From: Planctomycetota bacterium
GTDB taxonomy: Bacteria; Planctomycetota; UBA1135; UBA2386
DNA: 14,511 nucleotides
Direction: 5' to 3'
Assembly: GCA_947455805.1 (NCBI GenBank)
Contig: CANGSN010000024.1
Location: forward strand, 1-14,511
The position numbers and the translations under genes were made by a program. Of this stretch, positions 6,828 to 14,352 are shown piece after piece. The notes under the pieces are model-generated. The model saw only the letters and a program-made list of their open reading frames with translations. It did no database searches and was not told where the DNA came from. Each line of letters begins with the position of its first letter. The stretch's first letter is position 1.

Positions 6828-9404
6828 CTACTTCTTCTTGTCGCCGCCGCCCTTCGCGGGCTCCGGCTTCGGCTCGACCGGCCGCGCCGTCATCTCGTAC
6901 TTCACCTCGCCGTCGACGATCGTGGCGTGGATGGTGTACGGCACGTCGAGCTGGCCCTTCAGCACCTGCTCCGACAGCGGGTCCTCGAGGTGCTTCTCGA
7001 TGCCGCGCTTCAGCGGACGCGCGCCGAAGTCCTCGTGGAAGGACTTCTCGATCAGCCACTCGATCACCGACTGGTCGACCTCGAGCACGTGGCCCTTCTG
7101 CTTCATGCGCTTGTTCACCTTGGCCAGTTCGTTCTCGACGATGCGCTGCATGTCGTCGCGGCCGAGCTGGTTGAAGATGACGATCTCGTCGAGGCGGTTG
7201 ATGAACTCGGGCCGGAAGTGGCGTTCCACCTCGCCCATGATCATGTCCTTCATCTTGTCGGTGCCGCTCTGCGCGCCCTTGCCGAAGCCGAGGCCGGTGC
7301 TGTTCTTGATCAGGTTGGCGCCGATGTTCGACGTCATGATCAGGACCACGTTGCGGAAGTCGATGTGCCGCCCGAACGAGTCGGTCAGGCGCCCTTCCTC
7401 CATGATCTGCAGCAGCATGTTGAAGATGTCCGGGTGCGCCTTCTCGATCTCGTCGAGCAGGACCACCGAGTACGGACGCCGGCGGACCTTCTCGGTCAGC
7501 TGGCCGCCTTCCTCGTAGCCGACGTAGCCCGGGGGCGCGCCGACGAGGCGGGAGGCGTTGTACTTCTCCATGTACTCGGACATGTCGATCTGGATGATCG
7601 CCTCTTCGCTGCCGAACATGAACTTGGCGAGGCACTTCGACAGCCAGGTCTTGCCGACGCCCGACGGGCCGAGGAACACGAACGAGCCCATCGGCCGGTT
7701 CGGGTCCTTCAGGCCGGCGCGCGTGCGGCGCACGGCCTTGGCGATCGCGGTGATCGCGCGCTCCTGGTTGATGACGTCCTTGCCCAGCTCCTTCTCCATG
7801 TTGATCAGGCGCTCCGCCTCCGCCTGGTCGAGGCGGTTCAGCGGGATGCCGGTCATCTTGGAGACGGTCTCGGCGATCACGTCCTCGTCGACGATCCCGC
7901 CCGACTCGCGCGAGTTCTCGCGGTCGCGCCACTCGCGCTGGATCTCTTCCTTCTTCTTGCCGAGCTTGAACGACTGGTCGCGCAGGTCCGCCGCGCGCTC
8001 GAAGTCCTGGCCGGCGACCGCTTCCTCCTTCTCCTTGTTGAGGCGGGCGATCTCGGTGTCCATGTCGCGCAGGTCGGGCGGCGCCGTCATCGACTTGATG
8101 CGCACGCGGGCGCCGGCTTCGTCGATGACGTCGATCGCCTTGTCCGGCAGGAAGCGGCCGGTGATGTAGCGCGTGCTCAGCTCGACCGCCGCCTTGAAGG
8201 CGTCGTCGGTGTAGGTGATGCGGTGGTGCGCCTCGTACTTGTCGCGTAGGCCCTTCAGGATCTCGACGGTCTGCTCGGGGCTCGGCGGCTCGACGTTGAC
8301 GGTCTGGAAGCGGCGCTCGAGGGCGCCGTCCTTCTCGATGTACTTGCGATACTCGTCGAGCGTGGTGGCGCCGATGCACTGCACCTCGCCGCGCGACAGC
8401 GCCGGCTTCAGCACGTTGCTGGCGTCGATCGCGCCCTCGGCGCCGCCGGCGCCGACCAGCGTGTGCAGTTCGTCGATGAACAGCATCACGTCCTTGGCGC
8501 GGCGCACCTCGGTCATCACCGCCTTGATGCGTTCCTCGAACTGGCCGCGGTACTTGGTGCCGGCGACCATCATCGCGAGGTCGAGCACGACCAGGCGCTT
8601 CCGGCGCAGGATCTCGGGCACGGTGCCCTTGACGATGCGCTGCGCCAGGCCTTCGACGATCGCGGTCTTGCCGACGCCGGCTTCGCCGAGCAGCACCGGA
8701 TTGTTCTTGGTGCGGCGCGACAGGATCTGGATGACGCGTTCGATCTCCTGGTCGCGGCCGATCACCGGGTCGAGTTTGCCGTCGCGCGCCAGGTCGGTCA
8801 GGTCGCGGCCGAACGAGTCGAGCGCCGGCGTCTTGCTCTTGCTGTTGCCCTGGCCGCTGCCGGTGCCGCTGCCCTGCGGCGAGCTCCCGCCGTTGCCGCC
8901 GCCGCCACCGCTGCCACCGCCGCCGCTGGACTCGCTGCTCTCGCCCTCGTCCTCGTTGTTGTTCTCCGAGGCGCCGAGGAACTCGAGGACCTCCTCGCGT
9001 ACCTCCTCGAGCTTGACGCCGAGGTTCATCAGCACCTGCGCGGCGATGCCCTCGTTCTCGCGGATCAGCCCGAGCAGCAGGTGCTCGGTCCCGATGTAGT
9101 TGTGGCTCAGCTGGCTGGCCTCCTCGAGCGACAGCTCCAGCACCTTCTTCGCCCGCGGCGTGAAGGGCAGCTGGCCCATGGTGACCATCGACGGCCCCGT
9201 CTTCACGATCTTCTCGACCTCGTGCCGGATCTTCTCCAGGTCGACGGTCATGTTCTTCAGGACGTTGGCGGCGACGCCGCTGCCTTCCTGGACCAGCCCG
9301 AGCAGGATGTGCTCGGTGCCGATGTATTCGTGGTTGAACTTCATCGCCTCCTGGCGGGCGAAGCTCATGACCTTCTTGGCGCGGTCGGTGAAGCGATCGA
9401 ACAT
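6828..9404 (-). CDS. clpC: ATP-dependent chaperone/unfoldase ClpC
   Basis: ClpC is the AAA+ unfoldase that feeds substrates to ClpP in the cytoplasm. The 858 residues are arranged as follows: two Clp-N repeats (about 5-145); a Gly/Ser/acidic linker (about 146-192) clearly longer than the usual short one; AAA-1 with Walker A GEAGVGKT (240-247), Walker B VMLFIDE (306-312) and pore loop KYRG (284-287); a UVR-type middle region QDFERAADLRDQSFKL (466-481); AAA-2 with GPSGVGKT (579-586), VVLLDE (647-652) and pore loop GAPPGYVGY (622-630). LGF at 705-707 matches the ClpP-docking loop. GTEH glutamates 31 and 107 correspond to the phospho-arginine pocket of B. subtilis ClpC. The ATG is preceded by GAGG 10 bases upstream. 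The gene follows mcsB by 190 bases. The tail is Lys-rich (GGGDKKK). No clpP lies in the window. Confidence 0.97.
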   Translation of the reverse strand: MFDRFTDRAKKVMSFARQEAMKFNHEYIGTEHILLGLVQEGSGVAANVLKNMTVDLEKIRHEVEKIVKTGPSMVTMGQLPFTPRAKKVLELSLEEASQLSHNYIGTEHLLLGLIRENEGIAAQVLMNLGVKLEEVREEVLEFLGASENNNEDEGESSESSGGGGSGGGGGNGGSSPQGSGTGSGQGNSKSKTPALDSFGRDLTDLARDGKLDPVIGRDQEIERVIQILSRRTKNNPVLLGEAGVGKTAIVEGLAQRIVKGTVPEILRRKRLVVLDLAMMVAGTKYRGQFEERIKAVMTEVRRAKDVMLFIDELHTLVGAGGAEGAIDASNVLKPALSRGEVQCIGATTLDEYRKYIEKDGALERRFQTVNVEPPSPEQTVEILKGLRDKYEAHHRITYTDDAFKAAVELSTRYITGRFLPDKAIDVIDEAGARVRIKSMTAPPDLRDMDTEIARLNKEKEEAVAGQDFERAADLRDQSFKLGKKKEEIQREWRDRENSRESGGIVDEDVIAETVSKMTGIPLNRLDQAEAERLINMEKELGKDVINQERAITAIAKAVRRTRAGLKDPNRPMGSFVFLGPSGVGKTWLSKCLAKFMFGSEEAIIQIDMSEYMEKYNASRLVGAPPGYVGYEEGGQLTEKVRRRPYSVVLLDEIEKAHPDIFNMLLQIMEEGRLTDSFGRHIDFRNVVLIMTSNIGANLIKNSTGLGFGKGAQSGTDKMKDMIMGEVERHFRPEFINRLDEIVIFNQLGRDDMQRIVENELAKVNKRMKQKGHVLEVDQSVIEWLIEKSFHEDFGARPLKRGIEKHLEDPLSEQVLKGQLDVPYTIHATIVDGEVKYEMTARPVEPKPEPAKGGGDKKK

Positions 9405-9457
9405 GCGCGGTAAACCTCGGGGGCCTTGCTGTACCCGACACTAGATCGGATGCCAGC

Positions 9458-9486
9458 TGTATAGGATTTACCTGACTTCCAGTTCC
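9458..9486 (-). promoter_or_regulatory. Candidate clpC promoter
   Basis: On the - strand, GGAACT (9486-9481) and TATACA (9463-9458) are separated by exactly 17 bases, in an unusually AT-rich island of the 190-base mcsB-clpC gap. Transcription would start near 9450 and give a leader of roughly 45 bases before the clpC ATG. The GGAAC -35 resembles ECF-sigma promoters, while TATACA is closer to a housekeeping -10. No CtsR heptad repeat or CIRCE element is visible. Confidence 0.4.
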
Positions 9487-9537
9487 AGCCTGGGTTGGGA
9501 CGGCTGCGGGATTTCCCGACAGGCCCTGGGCCACTTT

Positions 9538-9577
9538 GGCACCGGCCGATGCCGCCGCTGTGGCGCCGGGCGGTGCC
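9538..9577 (-). terminator. Possible hairpin downstream of mcsB
   Basis: GGCACCG at 9538-9544 and CGGTGCC at 9571-9577 form a perfect 7-bp stem with a 26-base loop, starting 18 bases beyond the mcsB stop. The large loop and lack of a T-run make it a weak candidate for a terminator or attenuator between mcsB and clpC. Confidence 0.22.
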
Positions 9578-9594
9578 TGGCTGCCGCCGCTGGA

Positions 9595-10665
9595 TCAGCG
9601 CTGGCAGCCGAGCACTTCGCGCAACAGCTGGGCGCGCCGCTGGTCGCGTTCGTCTGGCTTCAGCAGCTCCTTCGAGTGGCGCTGCAGGTGGCCGGGCTGC
9701 GACAGCAGCAGCGCGCGGTTGACGGCCGGGATCGCGAAGCCGTCGAGCAGATTCTCCTCGATGCCAAAGCGCACCGCCGACAGGCAGCCGAGCGCCTCCT
9801 CGCTGGTCAGGATCTGGGCGCGCTCGAGCGTGCCGAGGGCGCGGTGCACGCGGTCGAGGGTCTTCACCCGCGCCGAGCCGCGCAGCAGCGCACTGCGCAC
9901 CTCGCGTTCCCACTGCACGATGCGGCCGACGGCCAGCAGCACCTCGCTCTGGATCGTCGTCTCGTCGCGACCGAGCGTGACCTGGTTGCTGACCTGGTAG
10001 AAGTCGCCGAGTGCTCTGCTGCCTTCGCCGTACAGGCCGCGGACCGCCAGGTGGATCTTCTGCGCGACGGTGGTCGCCTTGTCGATCTCCTCGGACCAGA
10101 CGAGGCCCGGCAGGTGCAGCATGACCGACAGCCGCAGGCCGGTGCCCGTGTTGGTCGGGCACGAGGTCAGGAAGCCGAACTCCTCCGACCACGCCATCGG
10201 CAGCCGTGCGATCAGCGCGTCGTCCAGCCGTTCGGCGCGCCGCCAGGCGGCCTCCGGCTGCAGGCCCGGCGCGAACACCTGCACGCGCAGATGGTCCTCC
10301 TCGTTGATCATCACCGCGACGCTCTCCTCGAGGTCGACGGCGACGCCGCTCGGCTTCTTGCTGCCGGCGAGTTCGCGGCTGATCAGGTGGCGCTCGACCA
10401 GCACGGTGCGCTCGAGCTCTTCGACCGGCTGCAGGTCGAGCACGGTCAGCGCCTCCGGCAGCCCCGGCTTCTGCAGCCGCTGGGTGACGAAGCGGTAGAG
10501 CTCTTGGGCCTCGGCTTCGTCGAGGCGCGGCGAGAACGGGAAGTCCTGCAGGTTGCGCGCGAGCCGCACGCGCGTGCAGATGGCGATGTCGGACTCCGGG
10601 CCGGTGCCGAGCAGCCAGGTGCCGGGGCGGAACTCCGGCTGCTTGTCGCGGCGCGGCTTGCTCAC
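9595..10665 (-). CDS. mcsB: Protein-arginine kinase McsB
   Basis: McsB phosphorylates arginine side chains on proteins, which in Bacillus targets them to ClpC-ClpP. The 356-residue product has the phosphagen-kinase fold signatures: CTRVRLARNL (30-39), NEEDHLR (121-127, acidic catalytic cluster), CPTNTGTGLRLSVMLHLP (169-186) and GLYGEGSRALGDFYQVSN (210-227). Near the C terminus RDQRRA (340-345) matches the RDxxRA motif that in B. subtilis McsB builds an allosteric phospho-arginine site, which argues for a true McsB and not a guanidino-metabolite kinase. The GTG start at 10665 overlaps the mcsA TGA by 4 nt, so translation is coupled to its activator. Length is normal for the family (about 350-360). 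The frame is open further upstream but that part lies over mcsA and is rejected. Confidence 0.96.
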   Translation of the reverse strand: MSKPRRDKQPEFRPGTWLLGTGPESDIAICTRVRLARNLQDFPFSPRLDEAEAQELYRFVTQRLQKPGLPEALTVLDLQPVEELERTVLVERHLISRELAGSKKPSGVAVDLEESVAVMINEEDHLRVQVFAPGLQPEAAWRRAERLDDALIARLPMAWSEEFGFLTSCPTNTGTGLRLSVMLHLPGLVWSEEIDKATTVAQKIHLAVRGLYGEGSRALGDFYQVSNQVTLGRDETTIQSEVLLAVGRIVQWEREVRSALLRGSARVKTLDRVHRALGTLERAQILTSEEALGCLSAVRFGIEENLLDGFAIPAVNRALLLSQPGHLQRHSKELLKPDERDQRRAQLLREVLGCQR

Positions 10666-11174
10666 GACGCGTCTCCGCGTTCGAGGCGGCGCAGCTCGTC
10701 GCGCAGGCGCGCGGCCTCTTCGTAGCGTTCGCCGCGCACGGCGTCCTCGAGGCGTCGGCGCACGTCGGTGAGGGTGCGGCCGTCGTCCTCGCTGACGACC
10801 GCGGCCGGCGCTGGCACCGGCAGGCGACCGCGGTGGGCGGCGGCTTCGTGGATGCGCAGCAGCAGCGGCACCAGTTCGCCGCGGAACGCCTCGTAGCAGC
10901 GCGGGCAGCCGAGCCGTCCCTTGCTGCGGAAGTCGGCCGGCGTCATGCCGCAGCCGCTGCAGGCTTCGCTCGGCCGGCTGCGCGCGCGCGACCCCTTCTG
11001 GCCGAGCAGGTCCTCGAGCAGCTCCGCCGAGAACTTCGGTGGCTTCGGCTGGCCGACTCCGAGTTGTTCCGCGCATGCCTGGCAGAGGTGCTGCGAGCCG
11101 GTCACGGCCCCGTCGCTGAGGTCCATGATGACGATCGTCGCCATCGCCTTCTGGCATGCGGTGCAGAACTGCAT
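10662..11174 (-). CDS. mcsA: McsA, zinc-binding activator of McsB
   Basis: McsA binds zinc and activates the McsB kinase. The 170-residue protein has four CxxC pairs: Cys4/7, Cys31/34, Cys72/75 and Cys90/93, arranged as two treble-pair zinc sites. A C-terminal UVR domain follows (about 136-166, DVRRRLEDAVRGERYEEAAR). This matches B. subtilis McsA in order and size. The stop overlaps the mcsB start by 4 nt (GTGA). The start ATG at 11174 immediately precedes the first CxxC pair, as expected, although no strong Shine-Dalgarno is seen. It follows murD by 37 bases on the same strand, so co-transcription with murD is likely. The ctsR repressor gene that precedes mcsA in Firmicutes is absent here. 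Confidence 0.95.
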   Translation of the reverse strand: MQFCTACQKAMATIVIMDLSDGAVTGSQHLCQACAEQLGVGQPKPPKFSAELLEDLLGQKGSRARSRPSEACSGCGMTPADFRSKGRLGCPRCYEAFRGELVPLLLRIHEAAAHRGRLPVPAPAAVVSEDDGRTLTDVRRRLEDAVRGERYEEAARLRDELRRLERGDAS

Positions 11175-11211
11175 CGGTGTCGCCGGACTCTAGCAGAACG
11201 GTCGCCGTGGA

Positions 11212-12663
11212 TCACATCGCGCCGCTCGCCGAGCTGGCGGGCGGCGTGCTGCCGGTCGTGGCTGCGGCGAGCAGCGCGTGGAACTCGAGCGCGCGCGCGC
11301 GGAAGTTGGGGTACTGGTCGAACGACGCGAACGCCGGGCTCCACAGCACGGCGTCGCCCGGTTCCGCAGCGGCGAGCGCCTTCGCCAGCGCCTCGCGCAG
11401 CGTCGTCGACACCGTCGTCGGCCGCGCGCTGCCGATCTCCGCGGCGAGCGGTGCTGCCGCCGCGCCGAACAGGTGCGCCGACGCGATGTGCGGCACCACC
11501 GCCGCGGCCACCGTCGCGTAGTCGCCGTCCTTGCTCTTGCCGCCGCCGAGCCAGTGCACGCGGCCGGCCTGCGTCTGCAGCGCCGACAGCGTCTGCAGCG
11601 CCGAGCGCGTCGACTCGACCTCGGTCGACACGCCGTTGTCGTAGATGCGCACGCCGTCGCGGGTCGCGACCAGCTGCAGGCGGAACGGCAGCGGTGCTGC
11701 GTTGGCCATCGCCACGCCGATGCCGTGCGGCGTGCCGCCGACGCACCGCGCCGCCAGCGACGCGGCCATGACGTTCTCGACCTGGAACGCGCCGAGCAGC
11801 CGCAGCGCGTCCTGGTGGACGATGCGCTCGGCGGGGTCGCGCGCGAGCCGCAGCGCGACGAAGCCGTCGACCAGGCCGGCGCTGTGCGGGGCGGGCGTCG
11901 TCGCCGCGTAGCGCAGGCGCAGCGGCACGTCGCTGGCGTAGGCGCTCGCCACCGGATCGTCGGCGGCGTGCACGACGAAGGCGCTGGCGGCTGTGGCCAG
12001 GCGGCCCTTGGCGCGGTGGTAGGCGTCGAGCGTGCCGTGGCGGTCGACGTGGTCCTTCAGCACGCGCGTGAACACGGCGCCGTGCACACGGCGATCGGCG
12101 TGCAGTCGTTCGAGCTGGAAGCTCGAGATCTCGAGCACGGCGACCTGATCGGGGCGCCAGTGCGCGACCTCGGCCAGCAGGCTGTGGCCGATGTTGCCGC
12201 CGAGCAGCGCGTCGACGCCGCTGGTCTGCAGCGCCCGATGCAGCAGCGTCGACGTCGTCGACTTGCCGTTGGTGCCGGTGACGGCGACGACGCGGCCCGG
12301 ATAGTCGGCGAGGAACAGGTCGGCTTCCTGCGTGATCGGCACGCCGCGCGCGCGCGCCGCCTGCAGCAGCGGGTTGCCTTCGGGCACGCCCGGGTTGGCG
12401 ACGAACAGGGCCACGTCGGCGAGCAGCGCCTCGTCCTCGCGGCCGAGCTGCCAGTCGAGCGTGCGCAGGTCGCTCATCGCCGCGCGCACCGCCTGCAGGT
12501 CGTCACCGGCACTCTTGTCGGCGATGCGCACCGTCCAACCGGCGCGGGCGAGGTAGCGCACGGCTTCGCGGCCGCCGCCGAAGCGGCCGAGGCCGTGCAC
12601 CAGGGCCACGGCGCCGGGATGTGGCGGCACGCTGGGGGAGGCGGTGGGGCTTCGTGCGGTCAT
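11212..12663 (-). CDS. murD: UDP-N-acetylmuramoyl-L-alanine--D-glutamate ligase (MurD)
   Basis: MurD adds D-glutamate to UDP-MurNAc-L-Ala in cytoplasmic peptidoglycan precursor synthesis, using ATP. The 483-residue product shows an N-terminal Rossmann-like UDP-binding domain (GLGRFGGGREAVRYL, 25-39), the Mur ligase ATP loop VTGTNGKST (128-136), GGNIGHSL (155-162), LEISSFQLE (177-185), DHVDRHGTLDAYHRAKGR (204-221, with Lys219 in the carbamylated-Lys position) and a C-terminal ligase domain with GGGKSKDGDY. Length is close to the usual 440-480. Start ATG 12663 overlaps the upstream lipoprotein TGA (ATGA). Two spots deviate: FTRVLKDH, where an Asn is usual two residues after F, and YDNGVSTEVEST, where other MurDs have a NDSxAT-like sequence. 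murD normally sits in a division and cell-wall cluster; none is in view here. Confidence 0.92.
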   Translation of the reverse strand: MTARSPTASPSVPPHPGAVALVHGLGRFGGGREAVRYLARAGWTVRIADKSAGDDLQAVRAAMSDLRTLDWQLGREDEALLADVALFVANPGVPEGNPLLQAARARGVPITQEADLFLADYPGRVVAVTGTNGKSTTSTLLHRALQTSGVDALLGGNIGHSLLAEVAHWRPDQVAVLEISSFQLERLHADRRVHGAVFTRVLKDHVDRHGTLDAYHRAKGRLATAASAFVVHAADDPVASAYASDVPLRLRYAATTPAPHSAGLVDGFVALRLARDPAERIVHQDALRLLGAFQVENVMAASLAARCVGGTPHGIGVAMANAAPLPFRLQLVATRDGVRIYDNGVSTEVESTRSALQTLSALQTQAGRVHWLGGGKSKDGDYATVAAAVVPHIASAHLFGAAAAPLAAEIGSARPTTVSTTLREALAKALAAAEPGDAVLWSPAFASFDQYPNFRARALEFHALLAAATTGSTPPASSASGAM

Positions 12664-13130
12664 GGCGAAGTGCGGCTGCGGCGCGCGGCCAACGCGCGTT
12701 CGGCCATCGACGCCAGCTGGGCGTTGCCGAGTTCGGACTCCGCCCGGCGCTGGGCGTCGGTGGTCGGCAGCACGATGCGCGTCGTGGTGTCGCCGCCGCC
12801 GCCGAAGGTCCACGCCAGCATCTCGAGCGGGAAGTCGAGCGGGAACAGCCACGCCGGTGCCGGCGGCGTGATCGCCACCTCCTGGCTCGCCGGGCGCAGC
12901 GTCCAGTCGAGAGCGCCGTCGCGGTCGGCGGGCAGCGCGTCCCAGCGCGTGGTGCCGTAGTAGCGGAACTTGATCTCGTCGTCGTAGATGCGGCGGCCGT
13001 CGAGGAAGACGTCGTGCTTGCCGCGGTCCTCGACCAGGAGCCGCGGGCCGGTGCAGCTGCACACGGCGAGGCCGACCAGGGCGCAGGTGGCCGGCGACGC
13101 GCGGCGGTTCGTTCGTGGAGTCTTGGCCAC
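12660..13130 (-). CDS. Predicted lipoprotein with PEGA-like domain
   Basis: The 156-residue product begins with a basic N terminus and hydrophobic stretch ending GLAVCSC, giving a lipobox-like site at Cys24 or Cys26, so membrane anchoring is likely. Residues about 38-95 (VFLDGRRIYDDEIKFRYYGT) resemble PEGA-type beta modules of planctomycetal lipoproteins, followed by the LFPLDFPLEML segment that I also associate with that group. This is recognition from memory and needs a profile search. The tail is helical and Ala/Arg-rich. Start is GTG at 13130, with GAGGCGG about 11 bases upstream. Its TGA overlaps the murD ATG by 4 nt, so the two are translationally coupled. That pairing suggests, without proving, a role at the cell envelope. 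Confidence 0.75.
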   Translation of the reverse strand: MAKTPRTNRRASPATCALVGLAVCSCTGPRLLVEDRGKHDVFLDGRRIYDDEIKFRYYGTTRWDALPADRDGALDWTLRPASQEVAITPPAPAWLFPLDFPLEMLAWTFGGGGDTTTRIVLPTTDAQRRAESELGNAQLASMAERALAARRSRTSP

Positions 13131-13189
13131 GGAATCGAGCCGCCTCGGTGAGCCGACGCGGCGTGGACGGAAGTGCGTGTGCGGGCACT

Positions 13190-13219
13190 GCGGGCGCTCG
13201 CGACCGGCGAGACGCCCGC
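13190..13219 (-). other. Strong GC hairpin between tRNA-Ser and the lipoprotein gene
   Basis: GCGGGCG plus CTCGC (13190-13201) pairs with GCGAG (13207-13211) and CGCCCGC (13213-13219), a 12-bp stem with a 5-base loop and one bulged A at 13212. It follows the tRNA hairpin by a few bases and lies 60 bases before the lipoprotein start. It could be a second terminator for the tRNA or a structured leader element. No T-run follows. Confidence 0.4.
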
Positions 13220-13227
13220 GGGGAACG

Positions 13228-13341
<114 letters not shown>

Positions 13342-13355
13342 GGCGGCGGGCGAGC

Positions 13356-13384
13356 AGTAAAGCCGCGCGGGCCGGGCCGCGCAA
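13356..13384 (-). promoter_or_regulatory. Candidate tRNA-Ser promoter
   Basis: On the - strand, TTGCGC (13384-13379) and TTTACT (13361-13356) are separated by exactly 17 bases and lie 14 bases before the tRNA 5' end. This fits a sigma-70-like promoter with a very short leader. The hexamer matches are moderate (3/6 and 4/6), but the position and the A/T step in a GC-rich gap support it. Confidence 0.45.
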
Positions 13385-13454
13385 CTGGCATCTTCGTGCT
13401 TCTCGCAACTCCTGCGCTGCCTCGGCGGACCCGCGCTGTGCCGACGAGCCGGCG

Positions 13455-14297
13455 TCAGCGCTTCACGAAGATCGAGTAGTCGGCGTTGGCGTGGCCCTTC
13501 TGCAGCGCCGCATCCATCGCCGCGGCGATGTGCGGCAGCAGCAGCAGCGCCTTGCCGCCGGCGGCTTCCTGCATCAGGCGCGCGTCCTTGCGCGCCATCG
13601 CCAGTTCGAAGCTGGCAGGGCCCGAGCCGGCCTTGACCACGCGCTGGCCGATGTAGGGCAGCGCGCTGCCCGGCTTGAACGTCTCGAACAGCGCCAGCAT
13701 CTGCTCCGGCGGCACGTCGTTGCCAGCGCCGATCGCCAGCACGTCGGCCATCGCCGCCGCCAGCGCGAAGAACAGCGAGTTGCCGGCGAGCTTGTGCACG
13801 GCGGCGAGGTCGACGCGTTCGCCGACCCACAGCAGCTTGCCGGTCATCGCCTGCAGGTCGGCCTGCAGCGCGTCGCGGTCGGCGGCGGGGCCGGCGAGCA
13901 GCATCAGGCCGCTGGCCTCGCGCGCGTTCGCCGGCGACATGAACACCGGTGCTGGCACGTAGCGCACGCCGGCCTGGCGCAGGGCGGCGAAGCGCGCCTT
14001 CACCTTCGCCGGCAGGTTGGTGCTGTGGTCGAGCACCGGCACGTTCGCCGCGAGCCCCGGCCGCAGCTGGGCTGTGACCGCGTCGACCGCCGTGTCCTCG
14101 GCCAGCACGAGGTGCACGCGCGCTGCCCCGCGCACGCAGTCGGCGGGGTCGGCGGCGGCGACGGCGCCCTTCTGCACCAGCGGTGCGAGCTTGTCGCGCG
14201 TGCGGTTCCAGATGCGGACCGCGTGGCCCTTCGCCAGCAGGTTCTCGACCATGCCGGCGCCGAGCAGGCCGGTCCCGAGCAGTGCGATCGTCGTCAT
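13455..14297 (-). CDS. NAD(P)-dependent beta-hydroxyacid dehydrogenase (3-hydroxyisobutyrate dehydrogenase family)
   Basis: The 280-residue product belongs to the 6-phosphogluconate / 3-hydroxyisobutyrate dehydrogenase-like family, which oxidises or reduces small 2- or 3-hydroxy acids and semialdehydes in the cytoplasm. The Rossmann motif GTGLLGAGM is at 8-16. WNRT (30-33) at the end of the second strand is the form often linked with NADP preference, as in glyoxylate/succinic semialdehyde reductases. DHSTNLPAK (90-98) and HKLAGN (168-173, with catalytic Lys169) complete the core, and KDARLM (237-242) lies in the helical C-terminal half. Length is normal (about 285-300). ATG 14297 begins right at the first beta strand. 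The MetE-like gene upstream on the same strand ends 55 bases before it, so they may be co-transcribed. The exact substrate cannot be told from sequence. Confidence 0.9.
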   Translation of the reverse strand: MTTIALLGTGLLGAGMVENLLAKGHAVRIWNRTRDKLAPLVQKGAVAAADPADCVRGAARVHLVLAEDTAVDAVTAQLRPGLAANVPVLDHSTNLPAKVKARFAALRQAGVRYVPAPVFMSPANAREASGLMLLAGPAADRDALQADLQAMTGKLLWVGERVDLAAVHKLAGNSLFFALAAAMADVLAIGAGNDVPPEQMLALFETFKPGSALPYIGQRVVKAGSGPASFELAMARKDARLMQEAAGGKALLLLPHIAAAMDAALQKGHANADYSIFVKR

Positions 14298-14352
14298 CGC
14301 CGCATGGTGGGCCGCTCGCGCTGGCCGCGCAACCGTGCGCCGACGATCGGCG

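Noticed and set aside
5733..8249. Long + strand frame (838 codons) opposite dprA and clpC
   Set aside because: It lies antisense to two clearly identified genes, has Arg/His/Leu-rich low-complexity translation and no domain. Such frames arise from the strong GC third-position bias.
8880..8940. GCC/GCT-rich run resembling a microsatellite or CRISPR-like repeat
   Set aside because: It encodes the Gly/Ser linker of ClpC on the - strand. There are no regular spacers and no exact repeat unit of CRISPR length.
8463..9413. + strand frame of 316 codons opposite the clpC N-terminal half
   Set aside because: Antisense shadow of clpC. Its composition (Ala, Leu, His, Asp) mirrors the codon bias and no family is recognisable.
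9507..9518. CGGG-ATTT-CCCG mini-hairpin in the mcsB-clpC gap
   Set aside because: A four-base stem is too short to support a terminator or riboswitch call.
9405..9594. Search for CtsR heptad repeats or a CIRCE element upstream of clpC
   Set aside because: No GGTCAAA-like tandem heptads or TTAGCACTC inverted repeat were seen, so no known heat-shock operator is claimed.
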